Source: an uncultured Eubacteriales bacterium (GTDB lineage: Bacteria; Bacillota; Clostridia; Oscillospirales; Acutalibacteraceae). From it: a stretch of 64,000 nt of DNA. A program made the translations under genes and the position numbers. This document shows positions 7,653-16,531 of this stretch, one piece after another (the first letter of the stretch is position 1; each line of letters starts with the position of its first letter). The notes beneath the pieces are model-generated. The model ran no database searches and was not told the origin of the DNA. It saw only the letters and a list, made by a program, of their open reading frames with translations. Location of the stretch: the NCBI GenBank assembly GCA_934457095.1, contig CAKSHJ010000001.1:352480-416479 (forward strand). Direction: 5' to 3'.

Positions 7653-8936
7653 TCATGCCAATTCATTCCATACAATTCTACCGCCGCATACGGTAAATTT
7701 CACCTTGCCGGTTAATTTTTTGTTTTTAAACACGCAATTTTTACTCTTTCCGTGCAATTTTTCCGTATCTACTATCCATTCCTCGGCCGGGTCAATTAAA
7801 ATCAGGTCGGCGGAACTGCCCGGTTGCAACGTACCTGCTGGTATTCCGAGTAGCTTTGCCGGCACGACCGACATTTTTGCAAGTAGCTGCAAAAGCGTGC
7901 AATGACCGGGTTGAACCAAGGCGGTAATAGCTGTGGCCAAAGAGGTCTCCATGCCGATAACCCCGTTGGGCGCCGTCTCAAAATCCGCCTTTTCCTGCGG
8001 CGTATGCGGCGCATGGTCGGTTGCAATGGCATCTAAGGTGCCGTCCTTTAAGGCTTCTATCACCGCCAAACGGTCTGCCTCTGTGCGCAGCGGTGGGTTC
8101 ATACGATAATCAGCGTCGCGTTTTAAAAGCTCCTGCTCGGTCAGCATAAAGTAATGCGGCGCGGTTTCCGCCGTAACCTTTACGCCCCTTGCTTTTGCAT
8201 CGCGAATCAACGCAAGAGAGGTAGCTGTGCTCACATGGCAAATATGAACCGGTACATCATATGCTGCCGCCAAGGCAATATCTCTTGCCGTACCGCAATC
8301 CTCCGCCGCAGTCGGAATACCTCTCACGCCCAGCATTTTGGCAATTTCTCCGTCGTGCATAATACCGCCCTTTGCAAGATATAAATCCTCACAGTGAGAA
8401 ACCACCCGCATACCCAGCTTTGGTGCAATTTGCATTGCCTGCGCCATCATTGCGGTATTCAGTACCGGTCTGCCGTCGTCACTCAATGCAATTGCACCGG
8501 CTCTGTGTAACGCCTCAAAATCACACAGTTCCTCACTTTTGAGCCCCTTTGTAATAGCCGCCGCCACATATACATGCGCAGAAGCAGTCTTAGCTTTTTC
8601 CAAAATATAACGCACAGTTTCCGCCGAATCCGCAGCAGGAACGGTGTTGGGCATAGCAAGTACGCTGGTCACACCGCCGGCCGCCGCCGCCTTGCAGCCG
8701 CTTAAAATATCCTCCTTCTCGGTCTGACCAGGCTCACGCAAATGCACATGCATATCCACCAAACCGGGAGCAGCCACTAAATCGCTTGCATCTATGGTAA
8801 CTTCGGTTTCAAAATTCAAATCCGTACCAACCGCCGCAATCACGCCGTCTTTTAAAAAAATGTCACCCTTACAGTCGGTATTCGTTGCCGGGTCGCATAT
8901 CTGCGCATTTTTGATTAAAATTCGTACCAAATGCAC
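7653..8936 (-). CDS. pyrC: Dihydroorotase
   Basis: A 427-residue class I zinc dihydroorotase of the amidohydrolase superfamily; it cyclises carbamoyl aspartate to dihydroorotate. The metal-binding DMHVHLREPG motif (about residue 61), later metal-ligand histidines in VSHCED and HICHVST, and the catalytic Asp in ATDHAPHT (about residue 307) are present. The start is not certain: GTG at 8936 lies only 4 bp after an AGGAGG, and a TTG 6 bp downstream has better spacing. A strong promoter lies at 8967-8995, so pyrC is transcribed separately from pyrF, 150 bp further on. carA, carB, pyrB and pyrE are not in the window. Confidence 0.95.
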   Translation of the reverse strand: MHLVRILIKNAQICDPATNTDCKGDIFLKDGVIAAVGTDLNFETEVTIDASDLVAAPGLVDMHVHLREPGQTEKEDILSGCKAAAAGGVTSVLAMPNTVPAADSAETVRYILEKAKTASAHVYVAAAITKGLKSEELCDFEALHRAGAIALSDDGRPVLNTAMMAQAMQIAPKLGMRVVSHCEDLYLAKGGIMHDGEIAKMLGVRGIPTAAEDCGTARDIALAAAYDVPVHICHVSTATSLALIRDAKARGVKVTAETAPHYFMLTEQELLKRDADYRMNPPLRTEADRLAVIEALKDGTLDAIATDHAPHTPQEKADFETAPNGVIGMETSLATAITALVQPGHCTLLQLLAKMSVVPAKLLGIPAGTLQPGSSADLILIDPAEEWIVDTEKLHGKSKNCVFKNKKLTGKVKFTVCGGRIVWNELA

Positions 8937-8966
8937 CCTGCCTCCTTTCGCAGGTTATTTTCTTTT

Positions 8967-8995
8967 AGTATATCATAAAACAGACCGTCATGCAA
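8967..8995 (-). promoter_or_regulatory. Promoter for pyrC
   Basis: TTGCAT (8990-8995) and TATACT (8967-8972) are separated by 17 bp on the minus strand, leaving a short leader of about 25 nt before the pyrC ribosome binding site. The leader is too short for attenuation control. Confidence 0.7.
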
Positions 8996-9005
8996 TTTTT
9001 ACACT

Positions 9006-9785
9006 TTATAAGTGGCAAAAAAATTTCGTTAAAGCCAACAACTCTCTGCCATAAGAGTCGGAAAAAATATACCACGGTGTTTCTGCACAAACCGCATAGG
9101 CACGCATACCCAAAGCATCGGCGAGTCTGTTTGCCCGAAATTCATGGTAATATTCGGTAATAATCGCCGTATTTTTATTCCAGTTATTTTCTTCTATCAG
9201 TCGCTTGGCATTTGCCAAATTTTCCTTGGTATTCCGCGAATCGGTATCCTTTGCAATACGCTGCGGCGCGATACCGTTTTCTGTTAAATAGCGATACATT
9301 ACCTGCGCCTCGGATTCTTGGTCTGCGCTGCCCATACCACCGGCCACTACGCAATTGACCATGGGATTTTCATTTAAAAATACTACGGCGCGGTTCAGTC
9401 TGGCAGTCAAGGAAACCCCCGGCCTATTTTCCGAAACCCGATTGCCCAACACCACCGCAGTTACATTGGCAAGCGGCACCTGCGGTATGGCAAAAATCAT
9501 CAATCCGGTTAAAAATGCAACCCATATGCCAAAAATAACTGCCAGAAAATTTACAATGCTAAAAGTAATGAAATATGGCTTTTCACGTAATTTTCGTTTA
9601 CAAAATCGTTTTACGGGGAAGTACCCGATTGTCAAAAGGCTCACCGCAATGCCAAAATAGGAACCTACCCCAAAGGCTCCGAAAAAAAACGGAATGCAAA
9701 ACCAAATGAGCAAACCTAAACCCACCGCTATAGTAGTCGGCTCATACCATTTTATGCGTTTTGTTGTCTCAGCTAATGCTTTCAT
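9006..9785 (-). CDS. YdcF/SanA family membrane protein (DUF218)
   Basis: A 259-residue protein. The first 100 residues hold about four hydrophobic segments; the rest is a DUF218 domain beginning at a VVLGNRV strand with the GGMGSADQ and EAQVMYRYL motifs, a DSRNTKEN segment and a late EYYHEFRA. DUF218 proteins include ElyC and SanA, linked to cell-envelope integrity in enterobacteria, but no biochemical activity can be assigned here. A GGGGG site precedes the ATG. It lies between pyrC and a Crp/Fnr regulator on the same strand without an obvious functional tie. Confidence 0.75.
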   Translation of the reverse strand: MKALAETTKRIKWYEPTTIAVGLGLLIWFCIPFFFGAFGVGSYFGIAVSLLTIGYFPVKRFCKRKLREKPYFITFSIVNFLAVIFGIWVAFLTGLMIFAIPQVPLANVTAVVLGNRVSENRPGVSLTARLNRAVVFLNENPMVNCVVAGGMGSADQESEAQVMYRYLTENGIAPQRIAKDTDSRNTKENLANAKRLIEENNWNKNTAIITEYYHEFRANRLADALGMRAYAVCAETPWYIFSDSYGRELLALTKFFCHL

Positions 9786-9876
9786 ATTCCCCCGCTCTCT
9801 CCGTTTGCGCTGTTTTTTCTATCATAACATATGGTGCCAACGACTGCAAATTGATTTTTGCGGTATCATGGTTTTC

Positions 9877-10542
9877 TCATAAAGTAAATAAAGTAAAACG
9901 GTTTTTTTCAAAATGCAGTACCCCCTCCCTGCGCAAATTGCTCAATTCCCGAGACATCGCACTGCGGTCAATACATAAATAATCGGCCAACTCATTGCGG
10001 TTAAACGGTATGCTGAATTCACGGCTGCCCATTTTTTCCGCCTGCATTTCCAAATAGACAAGCAATCTCTCCCGAATAGAACGCTTAGATAATACCTCCA
10101 GCCTGCTATTCAGTTTTAAATTTTTCATAGCAAGCTGCCGCAGCATATTCCCAACCAATTCCGCATGGTGGCTACACAAATTCGTACAGGGCATAATCAC
10201 CCGACGGTAATCCAGCCACAGGACGGTGCAATCGGTCATGGCGGCCACCGTCACCGGGCAATACTCCGTTTGTACACAGGCAAAGGTTTCGGCAAATAAA
10301 TCGCCCGGCTGCAATTCCGTTACAATCAGCTGGTTGCCGTTGATATCCTCTCGCAGCACATGCGCCTGCCCCTTTAATACAATGCCTACATTGGTTACCG
10401 CATCTCCTGCAACCAGCAAAAATGCAGCTTTGGAATAATGCTGAACATTTGCATGCAGGCATCTGAGCAAGGAGGGCATATCCTCCTGTTTTATATTTTG
10501 AAACAGCATAACTTTTTTTAAAATTGTAAAATATTTCTGCAA
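9877..10542 (-). CDS. Crp/Fnr family transcriptional regulator (HcpR/PrfR-like by context)
   Basis: A 221-residue regulator with an N-terminal cyclic-nucleotide-like beta-barrel (about 20-120), a dimerisation helix, and a C-terminal winged helix with the recognition segment RNELADYLCIDRSAMSREL. I place the start at TTG 10542, 5 bp after GAGGTG; the upstream ATG at 10578 has no such site. Four scattered Cys are present but no clear FNR-type N-terminal cluster motif. It is divergent from a ferredoxin-hcp operon, the usual setting of nitrosative-stress regulators of this family; that role is inferred from context. Confidence 0.8.
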   Translation of the reverse strand: MQKYFTILKKVMLFQNIKQEDMPSLLRCLHANVQHYSKAAFLLVAGDAVTNVGIVLKGQAHVLREDINGNQLIVTELQPGDLFAETFACVQTEYCPVTVAAMTDCTVLWLDYRRVIMPCTNLCSHHAELVGNMLRQLAMKNLKLNSRLEVLSKRSIRERLLVYLEMQAEKMGSREFSIPFNRNELADYLCIDRSAMSRELSNLRREGVLHFEKNRFTLFTL

Positions 10543-10557
10543 AAAAACACCTCGTTT

Positions 10558-10599
10558 GTTGCAAATGCAACGAATCAATCACTCTCAGTATAGTACAAT
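10558..10599 (+). promoter_or_regulatory. Operator and promoter of the hcp operon
   Basis: A perfect 14-bp palindrome, GTTGCAAATGCAAC (10558-10571), precedes a TACAAT -10 box (10594-10599) that has no recognisable -35 box. If transcription starts about 7 bp after the -10 box, the palindrome is centred near -41.5, the position expected for class II activation by a Crp/Fnr protein. The palindrome also lies just upstream of the divergent regulator gene. Confidence 0.6.
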
Positions 10600-10646
10600 G
10601 ACCTCAGAAAGTCAACCAAACAACAAAACGGAGGATGAATGGCATC

Positions 10647-11360
10647 ATGAAACGAACCATCATTAAAATTGACGAGGAGTTATGCACCGGTTGTGAGTTG
10701 TGCGTTTCCGCATGTCACGAGGGCGCTATTGGCATGGTAAACGGCAAAGCTAAGCTGCTCCGCGATGACTACTGCGATGGACTGGGTAATTGTTTGCCCG
10801 TGTGCCCTACCGGCGCCATTACCTTTGAGGAGCGGGAGGCATTGCCCTTTAATGAGGCCGCAGTATTGGCCGCGCAACAAGCAAAAGAACAAATCGTACA
10901 AAAACCGCTTCCCTGCGGCTGCCCGGGCTCTCACGCCAAGGCCATTGAGCGGAAACACTCGACTGCGCAAACACAACCAAGCTCTAATGCAATGTCCTCT
11001 CAATTACAGCAGTGGCCCGTGCAAATTAAATTAGTACCGGTGAATGCGCCGTATTTTAACGGAGCGCATCTGTTAATCGCCGCAGACTGTACCGCCTTTG
11101 CCTACGGCAACTTTCATGCAGAGTTTATGCAACATAAAATCTGTTTAATCGGCTGCCCAAAATTGGACGAAGGTGATTACGCGGAAAAATTAACCGCCAT
11201 TCTTGCGCAAAACGACATTCAAAGCGTAACCGTGGCGCGCATGGAGGTTCCCTGCTGCGGGGGCATTGTCAATTCGGTAAAAACTGCGCTGCTGCAAAGC
11301 GGAAAAATGATTCCGTGGCAGGTAGCAATCATCTCTACCGACGGAAATTTAATTGCTTGA
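10647..11360 (+). CDS. 4Fe-4S ferredoxin-domain protein of the hcp operon
   Basis: A 237-residue iron-sulfur protein. An N-terminal two-cluster ferredoxin domain shows CTGCELCVSAC (about residue 13) and a second set C..GLGNCLPVCP (about 45-58). The middle is a variable linker. The C-terminal part (about 130-237) keeps four more cysteines, including GCPK and the CCGG motif seen in heterodisulfide-reductase-like domains. Homologues commonly precede hcp in Clostridia and are presumed electron donors to it. The ATG at 10647 lies 12 bp after GGAGG; an ATG directly abutting that site is rejected. hcp follows after 29 bp. Confidence 0.85.
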   Translation: MKRTIIKIDEELCTGCELCVSACHEGAIGMVNGKAKLLRDDYCDGLGNCLPVCPTGAITFEEREALPFNEAAVLAAQQAKEQIVQKPLPCGCPGSHAKAIERKHSTAQTQPSSNAMSSQLQQWPVQIKLVPVNAPYFNGAHLLIAADCTAFAYGNFHAEFMQHKICLIGCPKLDEGDYAEKLTAILAQNDIQSVTVARMEVPCCGGIVNSVKTALLQSGKMIPWQVAIISTDGNLIA

Positions 11361-11389
11361 AAATATTAGTAAATAAGGAGAAATGAATC

Positions 11390-12979
11390 ATGTCTATGTT
11401 CTGTTTTCAATGTGAGCAAACAGTCGGCTGCAACGGCTGTACTAAAGTAGGAGTATGCGGCAAACAACCTGATACCGCTCAATTACAGGATGAATTAACC
11501 GGTGCGCTCATCGGTCTGGCATTGGCCGCCAAAGACAAAGAAACACAACTTACGCCAGAAACGCGCCGGCTTGTGCCGGAAGGGTTGTTTATTACCTTGA
11601 CTAATGTCAGCTTTGACAATGACCAGATAAAGCGTCAAATCGAAAAAACACGTCAGGCGACCTTGGCTTTGCAGCCGCAATGCTGCACTGCCTGTGTAAA
11701 TGATTTTAACGTAAATGAAATCTGGCAGGCCGATGAGGATATTCGTTCCCTGAAATCGCTGATTCTATTCGGTATTCGCGGTATTTCCTCCTATGCATAT
11801 CACGCTATGATTTTGGGCTATACCGACGACAGCACTTTACAGTTTATATTAAAGGCGCTCAGAACCCTAAGCCTGAATTTAACAATGGAAGAACTGCTGC
11901 CGGTAGTATTGGAGGCTGGCAAGGTAAATTTGACCTGCATGGAGCTTTTGGACCGGGCAAACCGCGAAACCTACGGCACACCGGAACCAACCACCGTACC
12001 GCTTGCCATTGAACCCGGACCGTTTATCGTGGTTTCCGGCCACGACCTGCACGACCTTGCATTGCTGCTGGAGCAAACAAAAGACAAGGGCATCAATATT
12101 TACACACACGGAGAAATGCTACCCTGTCACGCTTACCCAAAATTAAAAGCGTATCCGCATTTAAAAGGCAATTTCGGTACAGCATGGCAAAATCAGCAAA
12201 AAGAATTCCATAAGATACCCGGAGCAGTGCTGTTTACCACAAACTGTATTATGCCCGTAAAAGAAAGCTACGCCGACCGTGTATTCACCACTTCTGTGGT
12301 TGCGTACCCGCAAATGGTGCACATTGACAATGAAAAAGACTTTACTCCGGTCATTGAAAAGGCGCTTGAGCTGGGCGGCTATCCGGAAACTCATCAAATG
12401 ACGGGCATCAACGGCGGCACAACCGTTACCACCGGCTTTGGCTGGAACACCGTTTTATCCGTTGCCGACACGGTAATCGATGCGGTAAAAGCCGGAGATA
12501 TTAGACACTTTTTCTTAGTGGGCGGCTGCGACGGCGCACGCACAGGCCGTAATTATTACACCGAATTTGTACAAAAATCACCAAAGGATACCGTAATTTT
12601 AACTTTGGCGTGCGGCAAATATCGCTTTAATGACCTGGATATCGGGGAAATCGGCGGCTTACCACGCATATTGGACATGGGACAATGCAACGATGCCTAT
12701 GGCGCGATTCGTGTGGCGCTGGCATTGGCAGAGGCTTTTGACTGCGGCGTAAACGATTTGCCGTTGACTTTGGTTCTCTCGTGGTATGAGCAAAAAGCCG
12801 TATGCATTCTGCTCTCCCTGCTGTATTTGGGCATCAAAAATATTTACCTTGGCCCCACGCTGCCGGCATTTCTCTCGCCCAATGTACTCAAATTTTTGGT
12901 GGACCAATATCAAATTCATCCGCTCTCTGGCGCAGAGGAGGATTTAAACCAGATTTTAAAAAGCGCAAAACCGGCCTAA
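11390..12979 (+). CDS. hcp: Hydroxylamine reductase (hybrid-cluster protein)
   Basis: A 529-residue hybrid-cluster protein, which reduces hydroxylamine in vitro and is thought to act as a nitric oxide reductase in nitrosative stress. Numbered from the second Met, the N-terminal cluster Cys are 3, 6, 15 and 21 as in class I Hcp, with one extra Cys at 12. Hybrid-cluster ligands are recognisable: His in SGHDLHD, Glu in HGEMLP, and Cys in TTNCIMP, VGGCDGA, LACGKYRF and MGQCNDA, then the Glu and Lys of WYEQK. AAGGAG is 9 bp before the ATG. It is co-transcribed with the ferredoxin upstream; no terminator is seen before the trp leader. Confidence 0.96.
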   Translation: MSMFCFQCEQTVGCNGCTKVGVCGKQPDTAQLQDELTGALIGLALAAKDKETQLTPETRRLVPEGLFITLTNVSFDNDQIKRQIEKTRQATLALQPQCCTACVNDFNVNEIWQADEDIRSLKSLILFGIRGISSYAYHAMILGYTDDSTLQFILKALRTLSLNLTMEELLPVVLEAGKVNLTCMELLDRANRETYGTPEPTTVPLAIEPGPFIVVSGHDLHDLALLLEQTKDKGINIYTHGEMLPCHAYPKLKAYPHLKGNFGTAWQNQQKEFHKIPGAVLFTTNCIMPVKESYADRVFTTSVVAYPQMVHIDNEKDFTPVIEKALELGGYPETHQMTGINGGTTVTTGFGWNTVLSVADTVIDAVKAGDIRHFFLVGGCDGARTGRNYYTEFVQKSPKDTVILTLACGKYRFNDLDIGEIGGLPRILDMGQCNDAYGAIRVALALAEAFDCGVNDLPLTLVLSWYEQKAVCILLSLLYLGIKNIYLGPTLPAFLSPNVLKFLVDQYQIHPLSGAEEDLNQILKSAKPA

Positions 12980-13002
12980 ATGCAAAAAGTTTAATTTTTA
13001 TA

Positions 13003-13030
13003 TTGACATTGCCGAAAAATCATGTAAAAT
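13003..13030 (+). promoter_or_regulatory. Promoter of the trp operon leader
   Basis: TTGACA (13003-13008) and TAAAAT (13025-13030) are 16 bp apart, directly upstream of the T-box leader. Confidence 0.8.
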
Positions 13031-13044
13031 AGTAAGCAGAACAA

Positions 13045-13345
13045 TTTCATAGAAAAATCCGAGGAGCAAAAGTAAGTAGCGCGCAACACGGTGTCGCAGA
13101 GAATCGGCGGTTGGTGGAATGCCGATACATACGCTGTGCGTGAATGGGTTTGTAAGGAGCATGATGAAACGAATTTTCCCCAGTAGTCATCGCCGTACCT
13201 TCTGCGTTAAGGAAGAGGATATTCAGGCATTTTTGCTGCGTATCTGTCAATGAGGAAATATGCATTACAACTTCTGCATGTTTTAAATTTGGGTGGCACC
13301 GCGAGTCTATCGTCCCTTGTTAAGAGGAATGATAGGCTCTTTTTG
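13045..13345 (+). promoter_or_regulatory. T-box riboswitch, tRNA-Trp responsive, upstream of trpE
   Basis: The leader carries the nearly invariant T-box sequence GGGTGGCACCGCG at 13291-13303, a GAGAATCGGCGGTTGG stem I segment near 13100, and a TGG triplet at 13145-13147 after GTGAA, in the expected specifier position. TGG is the Trp codon, so uncharged tRNA-Trp should bind and switch the leader from terminator to antiterminator. The terminator stem is at 13303-13345. This fits control of the trp genes that follow. The stretch 12980-13383 contains no gene. Confidence 0.93.
13303..13345 (+). terminator. T-box regulatory terminator
   Basis: GAGTCTATC pairs with GATAGGCTC and is followed by CTTTTTG. 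Its left arm overlaps the T-box sequence, as needed for mutually exclusive antiterminator formation. Confidence 0.85.
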
Positions 13346-13383
13346 TTTTATTTTTTAATTTATTTAATAAAGGAGTGTACGCT

Positions 13384-14853
13384 ATGTTATATCCGGCTTT
13401 GCACAAGGTTACCGAACTGCTAACCGAATACCAAATCACGCCCGTATTTTACGAAGTGCTTTCCGATACCTGTACCCCCATTCATATTTATAACGCCTTA
13501 GAACAAAAGGAAGAAAACTGCTTTATTTTGGAAAGCGTGGACAATTCTCAGCAGTGGGGTCGATACTCCTTCATCGGTATTCGGCCCAAGGCAGAAATCA
13601 AAGTCAAAAACGGCGTGGTGACACATAACAACGGCAATTCCGAAACCACAATTCATACCGAAAATCCCATTGCATATCTTTCGGAGATCATGCAGGAATA
13701 CCGTTCTCCCAATTTTCCAAATAAGCCAAAGCTCACCGGCGGGTTAATCGGCTACTTTGCCTATGATGCCGTGCGTTATATGGAACCTACTGTTGCAGAT
13801 TCTCCCCCAGACGACCTGAATATGCCCGATTGTCACTTGTTTTTGTACGACGAAATCGTAGCGTTTGACCACCTGAGCAATAAAGCGGTCATTATTTTGA
13901 ACATCTCCTGCAAAGGAGACATCACCGAGCAATATGAGGCGTGTAAAGTACGCGCCGAGCAAATTGCCCAAACGCTAAACTACTATGTACCCACACCAAA
14001 ACCGCGCCATGCACAAAAGGAAATTACAGTGACCTCCAATGTGACCGCAGAGGAATTTTACGAAATGGTGCAACAGGCCAAAACGCACATTTTAAACGGA
14101 GATATTTTCCAAATCGTACTTTCTCAGCGGTTTGAGGTGGAGAATCCGCCCAATCCCTTTGATGTTTACCGTATGCTGCGCACCGCCAACCCTTCTCCCT
14201 ACCTATACTATTTCAAACATAAAGACTACCAAATTGCAGGCGCTTCTCCCGAAATGCTGGTCAATATTACCAAGGGAATTGTATCCACAAAACCCATTGC
14301 CGGCACCATTGGCAGAGGCGTTTCAGAGGAAATTGACAAACAACTGGAACAACAGCTGCTCAGCGACCCCAAGGAACGAGCCGAGCATACCATGCTGGTA
14401 GACTTAGGGAGAAATGATGTGGGTAAAGTTGCAAAATTCGGCACGGTGGAGGTCACGGACTTTATGCACATTGAACGCTACTCCAAGGTAATGCATTTGG
14501 TCAGCGATGTAAAAGGACTGTTGCGGGACGATAAAACCGCTTTAGACGCTTTAATGGCGGTACTGCCGGCAGGTACGCTTTCAGGAGCGCCAAAAGTACG
14601 CGCCATGCAATTGATTGATCAACTGGAAAACAAACACCGCGGTTTATACGGAGGTACAGTAGGTTATTTGGGCTTTGACGGCAATATTGACACTTGTATT
14701 GCCATACGTACGGTTTTATTTCAAAATAACAAAGCGTATGTGCAGGCCGGCGCAGGAATTGTAGCAGATTCGGTGCCGGAAAAAGAATATGCGGAAACGC
14801 AAAATAAGGCTTTGGCGGTGATTAACGCCATAAAAGATGCCGGTAATATTTGA
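13384..14853 (+). CDS. trpE: Anthranilate synthase component I
   Basis: A 489-residue chorismate-binding enzyme that makes anthranilate from chorismate with ammonia from TrpG. The N-terminal feedback region contains an ILES motif (about residue 49) typical of tryptophan binding. The catalytic half shows FQIVLSQRFE, the GTIGRG loop, LVDLGRNDVG and a SGAPKVRAM segment. ATG 13384 lies 8 bp after AAGGAG; a GTG 9 bp upstream overlaps that site and is rejected. It is the first gene of the trp operon and is controlled by the T-box leader. Confidence 0.97.
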   Translation: MLYPALHKVTELLTEYQITPVFYEVLSDTCTPIHIYNALEQKEENCFILESVDNSQQWGRYSFIGIRPKAEIKVKNGVVTHNNGNSETTIHTENPIAYLSEIMQEYRSPNFPNKPKLTGGLIGYFAYDAVRYMEPTVADSPPDDLNMPDCHLFLYDEIVAFDHLSNKAVIILNISCKGDITEQYEACKVRAEQIAQTLNYYVPTPKPRHAQKEITVTSNVTAEEFYEMVQQAKTHILNGDIFQIVLSQRFEVENPPNPFDVYRMLRTANPSPYLYYFKHKDYQIAGASPEMLVNITKGIVSTKPIAGTIGRGVSEEIDKQLEQQLLSDPKERAEHTMLVDLGRNDVGKVAKFGTVEVTDFMHIERYSKVMHLVSDVKGLLRDDKTALDALMAVLPAGTLSGAPKVRAMQLIDQLENKHRGLYGGTVGYLGFDGNIDTCIAIRTVLFQNNKAYVQAGAGIVADSVPEKEYAETQNKALAVINAIKDAGNI

Positions 14854-14869
14854 GCGGGGGAAATACAGC

Positions 14870-16531
14870 ATGATTTTACTACTGGATAACTACGATTCCT
14901 TTACTTATAATTTATATCAGCAAATCGGACAATTGTATGAAGATATTACCGTGATACGCAACGACAAAATTACCGTTCAGGAAATTACACGAATGCAGCC
15001 GCAGGCAATTATTATCTCACCCGGACCGGGCTATCCTCAAAACGCCGGTGTTTCCGTAGCGGTCGTGCAAAATTTCAGCGGTAAAATTCCCATTTTAGGC
15101 GTATGTCTCGGTCATCAGGCCATTGCACAGGGCTTTGGCGGCAAAATTGTACGGGCAAAACAGCTTATGCACGGCAAAGCAAGCAACATTTCCGTTGACA
15201 ATTCCTGTACCCTTTTCAAACATTTACCGCAAACTGTTTCCGTTGCAAGGTATCATTCTTTAATTGCTGAGCAGGCCACCCTGCCCAAATGCCTAACTGT
15301 TACCGCAACCGATGAAGTCGGGCAAATTATGGCGCTTGCGCACAACGAACACCCTACCTACGGCGTGCAATTTCACCCGGAATCCATTCTGACCAAGGAT
15401 GGCATGCAAATGATTGAGAATTTTTTATGTTACGTTGCAAAACTCAATATTACACCTTTGCATGCCGAGAAAAATCAATTGCCGCCGGCGCAGCGCAATG
15501 CCCTGAAACCGTACATTTTTAAAGTGATAGAAGGAGCCAATTTAACCGAACAGGAAGCCTATGATGCCATGGACTGTATTATGAATGGCTGCGCAACCGA
15601 TGCACAAATCGGTTCATTCACCACCGCGTTACGCATGAAGGGTGAAACCGTTGACGAATTGACCGGCTTTGCAAAGGTTATGCGACAAAAAGCAGCCACC
15701 GTTAAAGGCGGTACAGATGCCGTAGACATTGTGGGAACTGGCGGCGATATGGCAAATACCTTTAATATCTCCACCACCGCGGCCTTTGTAACAGCCGGCG
15801 CGGGACTTAGAGTTGCAAAGCACGGAAATCGCAGCGTTTCCAGCAAAAGCGGCAGCGCAGATGTGCTGGAAAAATTAGGGGTCAATATTCAGCTTACGCC
15901 AGAGCAAGCAACCTCCTGCTTAGAGCAATGCGGCATTTGCTTTCTGTTTGCGCAAAAATTCCACGGTTCCATGAAATTCGCCGCCCCCTCTCGCCGCGAA
16001 GTAGGCGTGCGTACCGTATTCAATATTTTAGGGCCGCTTGCCAATCCCGCGCTTACCAATTATATGGTATTGGGCGTTTACGAAAAAGCCTTAATGGAGC
16101 CTATGGCAAGAGTATTGATGAATTTGGGCATGGAAAGCGCACTGATCGTACACGGCAACGACGGCTTGGATGAAGTAACGCTTTCGACCAAAACTGCCGT
16201 TTGCCAGGTACAGGGTAATAAGCTCATTCAGTATGAAATCGCGCCGCAGGATTTTGGCATACCCTGCGCCGAAATGGAGCAGGTGGTGGGCGGCACGGCT
16301 GCAGAAAATGCGGTCATTACACTCGAAATTTTAAACGGCAAACACGGTCCACAGCGAGATATTGTGGTATTAAACGCAGCCTGTGCCCTATATGCAGGTA
16401 AAAAGGCCGAAAGCATTGCACAGGGTGTGCAATTGGCGCAGCAGGCCATAGACAGCGGTAAGGCGCTGGCAAAATTAGAGGCGTTGAAAACCGTAAGCAT
16501 GCAATTTGCAGAAAAGGAGCAAAACATATGA
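14870..16531 (+). CDS. trpGD: Bifunctional anthranilate synthase glutamine amidotransferase / anthranilate phosphoribosyltransferase
   Basis: A 553-residue fusion. Residues 1-190 are a class I glutamine amidotransferase: DNYDSFTYNL start, nucleophile Cys in GVCLGHQ, and His and Glu in VQFHPES. Residues from about 205 are anthranilate phosphoribosyltransferase with GTGGD (about 290), the NIST motif and KHGNRSVSSKSGSAD. The fusion supplies ammonia to TrpE and then uses anthranilate and PRPP. A GGGGG site precedes ATG 14870; the frame is open further upstream into trpE but has no better start. It overlaps trpC by ATGA. The same fusion is known in enterobacteria and some other lineages. Confidence 0.96.
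   Translation: MILLLDNYDSFTYNLYQQIGQLYEDITVIRNDKITVQEITRMQPQAIIISPGPGYPQNAGVSVAVVQNFSGKIPILGVCLGHQAIAQGFGGKIVRAKQLMHGKASNISVDNSCTLFKHLPQTVSVARYHSLIAEQATLPKCLTVTATDEVGQIMALAHNEHPTYGVQFHPESILTKDGMQMIENFLCYVAKLNITPLHAEKNQLPPAQRNALKPYIFKVIEGANLTEQEAYDAMDCIMNGCATDAQIGSFTTALRMKGETVDELTGFAKVMRQKAATVKGGTDAVDIVGTGGDMANTFNISTTAAFVTAGAGLRVAKHGNRSVSSKSGSADVLEKLGVNIQLTPEQATSCLEQCGICFLFAQKFHGSMKFAAPSRREVGVRTVFNILGPLANPALTNYMVLGVYEKALMEPMARVLMNLGMESALIVHGNDGLDEVTLSTKTAVCQVQGNKLIQYEIAPQDFGIPCAEMEQVVGGTAAENAVITLEILNGKHGPQRDIVVLNAACALYAGKKAESIAQGVQLAQQAIDSGKALAKLEALKTVSMQFAEKEQNI

Noticed and set aside
10599..10614. TGAC-N8-GTCA repeat before the ferredoxin gene as regulator site
   Set aside because: It would lie across the start site and is only 4 bp per arm. 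The perfect palindrome at 10558-10571 is better placed and stronger.
13047..13265. Minus-strand 72-codon frame over the trp leader
   Set aside because: It lies entirely in the T-box RNA and has no coding features; the conserved RNA explains the sequence.
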